From Streptomyces sp. NBC_00483 (GTDB lineage: Bacteria > Actinomycetota > Actinomycetes > Streptomycetales > Streptomycetaceae), in assembly GCF_036013745.1 (NCBI RefSeq), contig NZ_CP107880.1, positions 7,192,001 to 7,256,000 of the forward strand: a stretch of DNA of 64,000 bases, given 5' to 3'. Made by a program: the position numbers and the translations under genes. The notes under the pieces were generated by a model. That model searched no databases. It saw nothing but the letters and a program-made list of their open reading frames with translations, and was not told the DNA's origin. Shown in pieces: positions 57,242 through 64,000 of the stretch. The first letter of the stretch is position 1. Each line of letters starts with the position of its first letter.

Positions 57242-59533
57242 TCAGACGCGCACCTCCTCGCCGCCCTCGTGCGGGACCGGGGCGGGCTCCATGCCCGCCT
57301 CGTCGTGCGTCAGGTCCGGCATCCGGTGCAGCCACTTCGGCAGATACCAGTTGCGTTCCCCGAGCAGCGCCATCACGGCCGGGAGCAGCACACCGCGGAT
57401 GACGGTCGCGTCGATCAGGATCGCGGCCGCGAGGCCCACGCCCATCTGCTTCATCGACTGCATGGACAGCGTCCCGAAGATGCTGAACACGGCGACCATG
57501 ATGACGGCCGCGCTGGTGACCACGCCCGCGGTGGTGACGACGCCGTGCCGGATCGCGTCGAGGTTCGTACGCCCCTGAAGGCGCGCCTCCTTGATCCGGG
57601 ACACCACGAACACGTGGTAGTCCATCGACAGGCCGAACAGGATCACGAACAGGAACAGCGGCAGCCACGCGATGATGGCGCCCACTCCCTCCGCGCCGAC
57701 CAGTGAGGCGCCCCAGCCGTGCTGGAAGATGGCGACGAGGACCCCGTAAGCGGCGCCCACCGACAGCAGGTTGAGCACGATCGATGTGATCGCGACCGTC
57801 AGTGAGCGGAACGAGAGCAGCATCAGCAGGAACGCGAACGTGACGACGAACGCGAAGACCGGGACGACGGAACCGACGATCTGGTCGTTGAAGTCCTTCG
57901 ACCCCGCGACCTGTCCGGTGATCGGCGCCTCTGCGCCGTCGACCTCGCCGAACGTGGCGGGCCGCACCTCGTCGCGCAGCAACGCCAGGCTCTTCTCTGC
58001 CTTGTCCTGATCGGACCCGCCCACGAGCGGTACGTCGATGATCGCCACGTTCTGGTCCCGGTGCACGGTGACCTCGACAGGGCCGCGCGAGGCGCCCGAG
58101 CTCACGGCCTGCGCGCGGAAGTCGGCGAGTGCGGCGCGCGCATCGGCGGAGTTGATGTCGTCGGCCTTCACGACCACCTCGGCCGGATCCGAGCCGCCGG
58201 GGAACGCCGCGTTGACCCGGTCGTACGTCGCCACGATCGGCAGCGAGTCGCCGAACTCCTGGTCCACGGTGAGGTTCTGGGTCTTCATGCCGAGCGCGGG
58301 CGCGGCGATCGCGAGCAGCGCGACGACCGCGACGGCGACGGAGACGGCGGGCCGCGCCAGTACGACGGTCAGCACCCGGCTCCAGAAGCGGCTGCCACCC
58401 TCCCCGTTGGCTCCATCGGCCCCCTTGCTCCCGTTGCGTCGCTTCGTCGGGTGCAGGAACGGGATCCGCCCCTTCTCCACCCGCTCCCCGAGCAGCGAGA
58501 GCAGCGCCGGAAGCACGGTCACGGATCCCACCATCGCGACCGCCACCACCATCAGCGAGGCGAGGCCCATCGCCTGGAACTCGGCGAGCCCGGTGAACAG
58601 CATGCCCGCCATCGCCACGCACACCGTGACCCCGGAGACGATGATCGCCCGGCCGCTGGTGGCCGCCGCGACGCGCAGTGCCGTCTGCGGGTCGTGCCCC
58701 TTCATCCGTTCCTCGCGCTCGCGCCGCACATAGAACAGGCAGTAGTCGACGCCGACCGCCAGGCCGACGAGCAGCATCACCGAGTTGGCGGTCTCGCTCA
58801 TCGGCTGCAGATGGCTGACGATGCCCATCAGGCCCATCGTCGCCATGATCGCCGTGACGGCGAGCGCCACCGGGAGCAGCGCCGCGACGAGCGCGCCGAA
58901 CGCGATCAGCAGGATGCCGAGCGCGACCGGCACGGCCGAGTACTCGGCGCGCTGGAAGTCCTCGCCGAACGCGTCGTCGAAGGTCTTGTTCATGCTCGCG
59001 GCGCCGATCTCCTCGATCCGCAGCGCGCCATGGTCGCCGGCGACGCCCGCGACGGCCTTCTGGACCGGCTCGACCCGGTCGGCCGCGGTGTCGGGATCGC
59101 CCCGCATGTCGAACTGGACGAGCGCGGTGCGGCCGTCCTTGGAGATCGTCCGGGCGTCGGCGGCGTACGGCGAACGCACGGCGGTCACCTTGCCCGTGCC
59201 CTCGACGGCCCGCACCACGTCGGCGACCGCCGCCTTGAACTCGGGTGCGGTCGCCCGCAGTTGACCGTACTTGCTCTGCACGAGCACGGTCTCGCCCGCC
59301 GGTTCGTCGACGCCCGCGTCGTCGATGATGCGCGCGGCCTGGCTGGTCTCCCCCTTGAGCTGGTCGTCCTCCGAGACGTCCACGCGTCCCGCGACGGACC
59401 CCAGGCCCATCGCCACCACGACGAACAGCACCCAGATCCCCACCGCCGCCCACCGGTGCCGGGCGCTCCAGCCGCCGGCCCGCGCCGCGACCCCGCGCAC
59501 CCGGCGGTCCCGCTGTTCCCCGTTCCTGGCCAT
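57242..59533 (-). CDS. MMPL-family RND-type transporter
   Basis: A 763-residue membrane protein with 12 helices in two repeated halves, each with a large outer loop, as in MMPL/RND exporters of lipids or drugs. Helix-4-like blocks VGLAVGVDYCLFYVRRERE and VILFGLSMDYHVFVVSRIKE carry the Asp-Tyr pairs of the proton relay. The shorter length and absence of a C-terminal domain resemble YdfJ-like rather than MmpL3 proteins. The ATG at 59533 has a strong GGAGGTGA upstream. It is divergent from the protease gene. Substrate unknown. Confidence 0.93.
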   Translation of the reverse strand: MARNGEQRDRRVRGVAARAGGWSARHRWAAVGIWVLFVVVAMGLGSVAGRVDVSEDDQLKGETSQAARIIDDAGVDEPAGETVLVQSKYGQLRATAPEFKAAVADVVRAVEGTGKVTAVRSPYAADARTISKDGRTALVQFDMRGDPDTAADRVEPVQKAVAGVAGDHGALRIEEIGAASMNKTFDDAFGEDFQRAEYSAVPVALGILLIAFGALVAALLPVALAVTAIMATMGLMGIVSHLQPMSETANSVMLLVGLAVGVDYCLFYVRREREERMKGHDPQTALRVAAATSGRAIIVSGVTVCVAMAGMLFTGLAEFQAMGLASLMVVAVAMVGSVTVLPALLSLLGERVEKGRIPFLHPTKRRNGSKGADGANGEGGSRFWSRVLTVVLARPAVSVAVAVVALLAIAAPALGMKTQNLTVDQEFGDSLPIVATYDRVNAAFPGGSDPAEVVVKADDINSADARAALADFRAQAVSSGASRGPVEVTVHRDQNVAIIDVPLVGGSDQDKAEKSLALLRDEVRPATFGEVDGAEAPITGQVAGSKDFNDQIVGSVVPVFAFVVTFAFLLMLLSFRSLTVAITSIVLNLLSVGAAYGVLVAIFQHGWGASLVGAEGVGAIIAWLPLFLFVILFGLSMDYHVFVVSRIKEARLQGRTNLDAIRHGVVTTAGVVTSAAVIMVAVFSIFGTLSMQSMKQMGVGLAAAILIDATVIRGVLLPAVMALLGERNWYLPKWLHRMPDLTHDEAGMEPAPVPHEGGEEVRV

Positions 59534-59915
59534 CAGGTCACCTCCGAATTCGAAGGTATGGGCGGGATAAGCCCCGTTCGTCGTGCTGTTCGGTGAGGTC
59601 CGGGAGGTGGGGGTCCACGCGGAGGATGACCCGAGTCCCCTACATCTATTGGGGGTTGAGCCGTCGGGGGATGAACCGGCGCACCCTGGACCGGTCTTGG
59701 TCCGACCTTGATCCGAATCTCCGCAACCGTCCGATTTGTTATTACGAAACCTTGTTGAGCACGTCACAGGTTCATGTAGGTCTTGATCTGATCGCGTCAA
59801 TCGGCCAGGGTTTCGTCTCAACCCCCGGACATCTTCCGGAGTTTGACAACCTTCGCGATGGTTCGTCCTGGGGCGCTGGCATTCCCCCCACACACCACTG
59901 AGGAGATCCCTCTTC
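59534..59915. other. Divergent intergenic region, MMPL transporter / subtilisin-like protease
   Basis: A 382-base gap that must hold promoters for both genes. Part of it (59720-59800) is AT-rich. A TTGACA stands at 59843 but no matching -10 box is found at proper distance. No gene, RNA or clear palindrome was seen. Confidence 0.5.
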
Positions 59916-61121
59916 ATGGCAACAAACCAGCATGCGCGCACGATGAAGCTCACCGCGGCCATAGCCACGGCGGCGACAGCAGTGGGCGTCACCATGTTCG
60001 GCGGCTTCTCCGCCACCGCGGCCCCCGTCGAGGGCAAGGTCTACGGGCAGGACGCCAAGGGCGCCGTGTCCGGCAGCTACATCGTGCTGCTCGACCAGAA
60101 GGCGGGCGCCTCCGCCAAGAAGGACCTGGCCAAGGAGTACGGAGGCACGCTGAAGCGCAACTACAGCTCCTCCGTCAACGGCTTCTCGGCGAGCGGCCTC
60201 TCGGACACCGAGGCCAAGCGCCTCGCGGCCGACGGCTCCGTGTCGAAGGTCGTCCAGAACAAGAAGTTCCACATCGACGCCACCCAGGACAGCCCGCCGT
60301 CGTGGGGCCTGGACCGCATCGACCAGGCCGAGACCGCGGGCGACAGCAAGTACACGTACCCGGACAGCGCAGGCGAGGGCGCGACCGCGTACGTCATCGA
60401 CACCGGGGTCCGGGTCAGCCACAAGGACTTCGGTGGCCGCGCCTCCTCCGGCTTCGACGCGATCGACAACGACGACAACGCCGACGACGGCAACGGGCAC
60501 GGCACGCACGTCGCCGGCACCATCGCCGGTGAGGCGCACGGCGTCGCCAAGAAGGCGAAGATCGTCGCCGTCCGCGTCCTCGACGACCAGGGCTCCGGCA
60601 CCACCGAGCAGGTCGTGGCGGGCATCGACTGGGTGACCGAGAACCACCAGGGCCCCTCCGTCGCCAACATGTCGCTCGGCGGCGGCGTGGACGAGGCGCT
60701 CGACGCGGCGGTCAAGAAGTCCATCGACTCCGGTGTCACCTACGCGGTGGCGGCGGGCAACGAGTCGGCGGACGCCGCGCAGTCCAGCCCCGCCCGGGTC
60801 CCGGAGGCCATCACGGTCGCCTCCTCCACGAAGGACGACGAGCAGTCGGACTTCTCCAACTACGGCTCCGTCGTCGACATCTACGCGCCTGGATCGGACA
60901 TCACGTCCGACTGGAACACGGGTGACGACGCCACCAACACCATCTCCGGTACGTCGATGGCGACCCCGCACGTCGTCGGCGCGGCAGCCGTCTACCTGGC
61001 CGGACACAAGGACGCGGCCCCGGCCGACGTCGCCAAGGCGCTCACCGACGGGGCCACCCCGGACGCCATCAAGAACGCGTCCGACGGCACCGCGAACAAG
61101 CTCCTGAAGGTCGTCGAGTAA
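59916..61121 (+). CDS. Secreted subtilisin-like serine protease (S8)
   Basis: A 401-residue exported protease. Signal peptide 1-36. An I9 inhibitor-type propeptide (about 52-120, SYIVLLDQKAGASAKKDLA) folds the enzyme and is cut off near DATQDSPPSWGLDRI. The triad is Asp162 (AYVIDTGV), His195 (GNGHGTHVAG) and Ser347 (SGTSMATPHV), with oxyanion Asn282 nearby (AAGNESA). A proteinase-K-like domain with no C-terminal extra domains. GAGGAG lies upstream of the ATG. A strong hairpin follows the stop. Confidence 0.96.
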   Translation: MATNQHARTMKLTAAIATAATAVGVTMFGGFSATAAPVEGKVYGQDAKGAVSGSYIVLLDQKAGASAKKDLAKEYGGTLKRNYSSSVNGFSASGLSDTEAKRLAADGSVSKVVQNKKFHIDATQDSPPSWGLDRIDQAETAGDSKYTYPDSAGEGATAYVIDTGVRVSHKDFGGRASSGFDAIDNDDNADDGNGHGTHVAGTIAGEAHGVAKKAKIVAVRVLDDQGSGTTEQVVAGIDWVTENHQGPSVANMSLGGGVDEALDAAVKKSIDSGVTYAVAAGNESADAAQSSPARVPEAITVASSTKDDEQSDFSNYGSVVDIYAPGSDITSDWNTGDDATNTISGTSMATPHVVGAAAVYLAGHKDAAPADVAKALTDGATPDAIKNASDGTANKLLKVVE

Positions 61122-61140
61122 ACGTTTCAGCTCGATGACC

Positions 61141-61181
61141 GGCGGCCGCCGTGCCCACCCCCACGGGGAACGGCGGCCGCC
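61141..61181 (+). terminator. Terminator of the S8 protease gene
   Basis: Perfect 12-base arms GGCGGCCGCCGT (61141-61152) and ACGGCGGCCGCC (61170-61181), 19 bases after the protease stop, with an inner CCCC/GGGG pairing. Confidence 0.7.
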
Positions 61182-61186
61182 TTGCC

Positions 61187-61220
61187 GTGTGCGCTTATCG
61201 TGTGCGCTTATCGTGTGCGC
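61187..61220 (+). repeat. 13-base tandem repeat directly before a start codon
   Basis: GTGTGCGCTTATC occurs twice in full (61187-61199, 61200-61212), then GTGTGCGC up to the ATG at 61221. Each unit contains a TTATC that could act as part of a -10 box. It replaces any ribosome site for the DUF1697 gene. Confidence 0.75.
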
Positions 61221-61793
61221 ATGACTCAGGGGACGACGAAGGCCGAGGGCTGCGCCGCGCTGCTGCGCGGCATCAATGTGGGCGGCAACAAGAAGGTGCC
61301 GATGGCCGGGCTGCGGCCGCTGATCGAGGGCCTCGGCCTCACCGACGTACGCACCTACCTCCAGAGCGGCAACGTCGCCTTCACCGCGCCCGACGGCGGT
61401 GACGAGGAGGCGCTCGCGGCCGCGATCGGCACGGCGATCGAGGGCGAGTTCGGCTTCACCGTCGACGTCCTCGTGCGCCGCCACACCTATCTGAAGGCGG
61501 TCATGGCGGACTGCCCGTTCCCGGCCGCCGAACTGGAGGCCAAGCAGCTGCACGTCACGTACTTCTCGCAGGCCGTGACCGCCGAGCGGTTCGCCGCCGT
61601 GGACCCGGCCGCGTACGCCCCCGAGGACTTCCGCATCGGCGACCGCGCCCTCTACCTCTACGCGCCCCAGGGCCTCGGCGTCTCGAAGCTGGGGGCCCAG
61701 CTGTCCCGACCTGCGCTCAACAAGGGTCTGATCGCGACCAGCCGCAACTGGAACACGGTGACGAAGCTCGTGGAGCTCACGGCCCCACGGTGA
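61221..61793 (+). CDS. DUF1697-family protein
   Basis: A 190-residue soluble protein of the DUF1697 family: AALLRGINVGGNKKVPMAGL at the start, TYLQSGNVAFTA, and LYLYAPQGLGVSKLGAQL near the end are the hallmarks. Function unknown. The ATG at 61221 follows a 13-base tandem repeat with no ribosome site, so the gene is probably read from a leaderless or near-leaderless message. Confidence 0.9.
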   Translation: MTQGTTKAEGCAALLRGINVGGNKKVPMAGLRPLIEGLGLTDVRTYLQSGNVAFTAPDGGDEEALAAAIGTAIEGEFGFTVDVLVRRHTYLKAVMADCPFPAAELEAKQLHVTYFSQAVTAERFAAVDPAAYAPEDFRIGDRALYLYAPQGLGVSKLGAQLSRPALNKGLIATSRNWNTVTKLVELTAPR

Positions 61794-61817
61794 GCGCGTC
61801 CGTGAAAAGGTCGGTGT

Positions 61818-62831
61818 ATGCGCTACATAATCATCGGAGCAGGAGCGGTCGGCGGCGTCATCGGTGGGCGGCTCGCGCAGGCGGGGCACGGTGACGTCGT
61901 GCTCGTCGCACGCGGCAGGCAGTACGAGGCGCTGCGCGACAAGGGCCTGCGCGTCGAGACGCCCGACGGGCCGCACACCCATCAACTCCCGGTCGTGGAC
62001 GGCCCGGAGGCGCTCGGGGCGCTGCGCGCCGACGACGTGCTGATCCTCGCCGTGAAGACGCAGGACAGCGCGGCGGCGCTCGCCGCGTGGGGACCGCGCC
62101 CCGTCGAGGGCGGCGGTACGGCGGCCGGGCGGCTGCCCCTCGTCTGCGCGCAGAACGGGGTGGAGAGCGAGCGGCTCGCCCTGCGCACCTTCCAGCGCGT
62201 GTACGGGATGTGCGTGTGGCTGCCCGCCACGTTCGTCGAGCCGGGCGTCGTCCGCGCCCCGGGCGCCCCGATCTCCGGCATGCTGCACCTCGGCCGCTAC
62301 CCGTCGGGAAGCGACGGGACAGTGCGGGCGATCTCCGCCGACCTGGAGAAGGGGCTCCTCGAAGCGCCCGTCGTCGACGACGTCATGCGCTGGAAGTACG
62401 CCAAGCTCCTCGCCAACCTCGCCAATGCGATCGAGGCGGTGTCCGGCGTGCTCACCAGCGACGAGGCCCTCGCCCTGTTCCGCCGGGCCCGCGCCGAGGG
62501 AGAGGCGGTGCTCGACGCCGCCGGTGTCGCGTACGCGAGCCAGGACGAGGAGAAGGCCGCCCGCGCCGACAAGATCCGCTTCGAGCCCTTCGACGGCGCC
62601 CCGCGCGGCGGCGGCTCCTCCTGGCAGTCCCTCCAGCGCGGCGCGGGCAGCATCGAGGCCGACTACCTCAACGGCGAGATCGCCCTGCTCGGCCGCCTGC
62701 ACGGCGTACCGACACCGGTCAACGACGTCCTCCAGGAACTCGCCAACGAGGCGGCGCGGGAAGGGCGTTCGGCCGGGGAGACGAGCGTGGCGGACCTCGT
62801 CGCGGCGGTGGACGCGCACCGCGAGTCCTAG
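61818..62831 (+). CDS. Ketopantoate-reductase-family oxidoreductase (PanE/ApbA-like)
   Basis: A 337-residue NADPH-dependent reductase of the PanE/ApbA family. Rossmann motif IIIGAGAVGGVIGGRLAQAG at the N-terminus; VKTQDSAAAL and CAQNGVESE complete the cofactor side; the C-terminal helical domain has MRWKYAKLLANLANAIEAV with the catalytic Lys. It could reduce ketopantoate for vitamin B5 or another 2-oxo acid. AAAGG stands 7 bases before the ATG. Lies 24 bases after the DUF1697 gene. Confidence 0.9.
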   Translation: MRYIIIGAGAVGGVIGGRLAQAGHGDVVLVARGRQYEALRDKGLRVETPDGPHTHQLPVVDGPEALGALRADDVLILAVKTQDSAAALAAWGPRPVEGGGTAAGRLPLVCAQNGVESERLALRTFQRVYGMCVWLPATFVEPGVVRAPGAPISGMLHLGRYPSGSDGTVRAISADLEKGLLEAPVVDDVMRWKYAKLLANLANAIEAVSGVLTSDEALALFRRARAEGEAVLDAAGVAYASQDEEKAARADKIRFEPFDGAPRGGGSSWQSLQRGAGSIEADYLNGEIALLGRLHGVPTPVNDVLQELANEAAREGRSAGETSVADLVAAVDAHRES

Positions 62832-62886
62832 CGTCTGTCGCGTTTGTTCAAGAGGAGCGGGTACCGGTCGCCGTAGCGTCAGCGGC

Positions 62887-63471
62887 ATGAACGAACTCCG
62901 CATGGACACCGTGTACCCGTACCTCACCGAGAGCGCCGCCGAAGCCGTGCGCGTCGCGGCCGGCGTCAAGCCCGACCGGCTCGACGCGGCCTCGGGCTGC
63001 GGCGACTGGGACGTGCGGACGCTCGTGAACCACTGGACCGTGTACACCTCGCACGGCATGGAACACCGGGCGCTGCGCACCCAGTTGCCCGAGGAGCTGA
63101 CCTCGCGCGACCTCACGGCCGACGAGGGCTGGGCGGCGACCTACGCCGCCGACCTCGACCGGGCGGTCGCCGCCTGGGCCGAACCGGCCGTCTGGGAGGG
63201 CGAGGTCGATCTCGGCTTTGCCAAGCAGCCCGCACCCGAGGTCGCCGCCCTGCTGTGGGCCGAACTCGTCCTGCACGGCTGGGACGTGGCCACCGCCACC
63301 GGGCAGGAGTTCCGCGTCTCGGACGGCGCGGCGGCCCTGCTCCTCCAGGTCGTGGAGGCGAACGCCGAGCTGTACCGCCAGTACGAGGGCTTCGCCGCGC
63401 CCGTCGACGTGGCGGACGACGCATCGGTGTACGCGAAGGCCCTCGCCCTCAGCGGCCGCGACCCGCGCTGA
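62887..63471 (+). CDS. TIGR03086/DinB-like putative metal-binding protein
   Basis: A 194-residue protein of the maleylpyruvate-isomerase-like / TIGR03086 group with a DinB four-helix bundle. Candidate metal ligands are the histidines in LVNHWTVYTSHGMEHR and LVLHGWDVATATGQ; SGCGDWDVRTLVNHW is the usual opening block. Such proteins can be mycothiol-dependent enzymes, which would fit an actinobacterium, but the substrate is unknown. It starts 55 bases after the reductase gene. Confidence 0.86.
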   Translation: MNELRMDTVYPYLTESAAEAVRVAAGVKPDRLDAASGCGDWDVRTLVNHWTVYTSHGMEHRALRTQLPEELTSRDLTADEGWAATYAADLDRAVAAWAEPAVWEGEVDLGFAKQPAPEVAALLWAELVLHGWDVATATGQEFRVSDGAAALLLQVVEANAELYRQYEGFAAPVDVADDASVYAKALALSGRDPR

Positions 63472-63483
63472 CGGGGGCCGGGC

Positions 63484-64000
63484 TCACTCGCCGCGCCACT
63501 GGGAGTCCCGCCGTGCCCACCGCACGGCGGGCCCCACCCCGAGCCCCGCCACCACGAACAGCACCCCGAGCACGGCCCAGCCCGCCGTCCCGTGCCGGAT
63601 CGCGGTGACCGTCACGAGGGCGGGCGCGGCCATCGTCGCCGCGGCCTGCCCGGAGTTGAACACGCCCTGGTAGACGCCCTGCGCCCGGGCGTCCGCCAGG
63701 CCGTAGCCGACGGTCCAGCCGCCCGCCGCCTGCAACACCTCGGCGAGCACCTGCACCACCGCACCGACCACCAGAATCCCCAGCGCCCACAGCGGCGAGG
63801 CCCCCGCCGAGAACGCGAAGAACGCGCAGGACAGCGCGAGCAGCAGCCCCGAGCGCCGCATCGCCTTCACCGCACCGGGCAGGTCCTCCACGCCGCGCGT
63901 CGCCCGCACCTGAAGCAGGGCCACCAGCACACAGTTGAGGACCATGACGAGCGCCGCCGTCCACGTCGGCGCCTCGGTGTGCTGCGCGATCCACAGCGGG
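63484..64000 (-). CDS. MFS transporter, 5' part outside window
   Basis: The C-terminal 171 residues of a membrane transporter; the frame is open to the window end and its start is not visible. About five helices are seen (LLLALSCAFFAFSAGASPLW, ALGILVVGAVVQVLAEVLQ, then AAMMAPALVT-like and WAVLGVLFVVAGL segments). The order and the short basic tail RWARRDSQWRGE suit an MFS exporter. Convergent with the TIGR03086 gene, 12 bases apart. Confidence 0.82.
   Translation of the reverse strand, partial: PLWIAQHTEAPTWTAALVMVLNCVLVALLQVRATRGVEDLPGAVKAMRRSGLLLALSCAFFAFSAGASPLWALGILVVGAVVQVLAEVLQAAGGWTVGYGLADARAQGVYQGVFNSGQAAATMAAPALVTVTAIRHGTAGWAVLGVLFVVAGLGVGPAVRWARRDSQWRGE

Noticed and set aside
59843..59872. 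TTGACA as promoter of the S8 protease
   Set aside because: The bases 16-19 further on do not resemble a -10 box.
57242..60037. Extension of the MMPL gene to 60037 and the 1114-codon minus frame over 59772-63116
   Set aside because: These run antisense through the protease and reductase genes; they are GC-rich shadow frames.

Overview
The window is high-GC actinobacterial chromosome, almost certainly Streptomyces. The evidence is the very strong G/C bias at third codon positions, many GTG and some TTG starts, a WhiB-family regulator, a two-domain geosmin synthase, the actinobacterial coproporphyrin haem genes, a TreX/TreY/TreZ trehalose set, and many secreted or lipid-anchored proteins. The gene order around hemY-hemQ, murC and the geosmin synthase looks like conserved chromosomal core from memory of Streptomyces genomes, which could not be checked here. 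About 54 protein genes are called, two of them cut by the window ends, plus two decayed genes and one TnpB-type mobile-element gene.

Layout. 0-3.4 kb: acyl-CoA dehydrogenase (5' end missing), LysR regulator, CoA-disulfide-reductase-like flavoprotein. 3.5-8.5 kb: DUF4349 lipoprotein, CgoX/HemY and ChdC/HemQ, exported alpha/beta hydrolase. 8.7-12 kb: TIGR04222 membrane protein, DUF4142 protein and a DUF692 (MNIO) enzyme, all on the minus strand. 12.2-17.5 kb: Pth2-like hydrolase, ABC pair, zinc-ribbon microprotein, NodB lipoprotein, small conserved Streptomyces proteins, WhiB-like regulator. 17.5-28.4 kb: substrate-binding protein, PhoX, ZapE, reductase, murC-msrB, a Scabin-like ADP-ribosyltransferase behind a P450 and a hydrolase, pentapeptide-repeat protein. 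28.4-33.6 kb: secreted chorismate mutase, geosmin synthase, then a TnpB-related gene and a gene remnant. 33.6-48.6 kb: treZ, treY and treX, all minus strand but separated by a GNAT, an FHA protein, an M14 peptidase, a P450 and an MFS transporter. 48.8-52.4 kb: a two-gene copper-amine-oxidase-like pair and a HEPN-domain protein. 52.4-57.2 kb: exonuclease, kinase-fold protein, decayed erm remnant, macrolide glycosyltransferase with a palindromic operator, CDP-alcohol phosphatidyltransferase. 57.2-64 kb: MMPL transporter, subtilisin-like protease, DUF1697, ketopantoate-reductase-like, TIGR03086 and a truncated MFS gene.

How genes work together. CgoX and ChdC catalyse two steps of the coproporphyrin-dependent haem pathway. 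TreX debranches glycogen, and TreY then TreZ convert the linear maltodextrins to trehalose. The split amine oxidase pair probably assembles outside the cell. The erm remnant plus glycosyltransferase recall a macrolide self-protection pair that has lost one half.

The strongest leads are: the split amine oxidase with an altered cofactor-site residue; the Scabin/ScARP-like secreted toxin in a possible operon with a P450; the MNIO-TIGR04222-DUF4142 neighbourhood; the TnpB gene next to a gene remnant; a GC-rich repeat family that supplies the stop codons of three unrelated genes; and the operator-bearing promoter of the glycosyltransferase.
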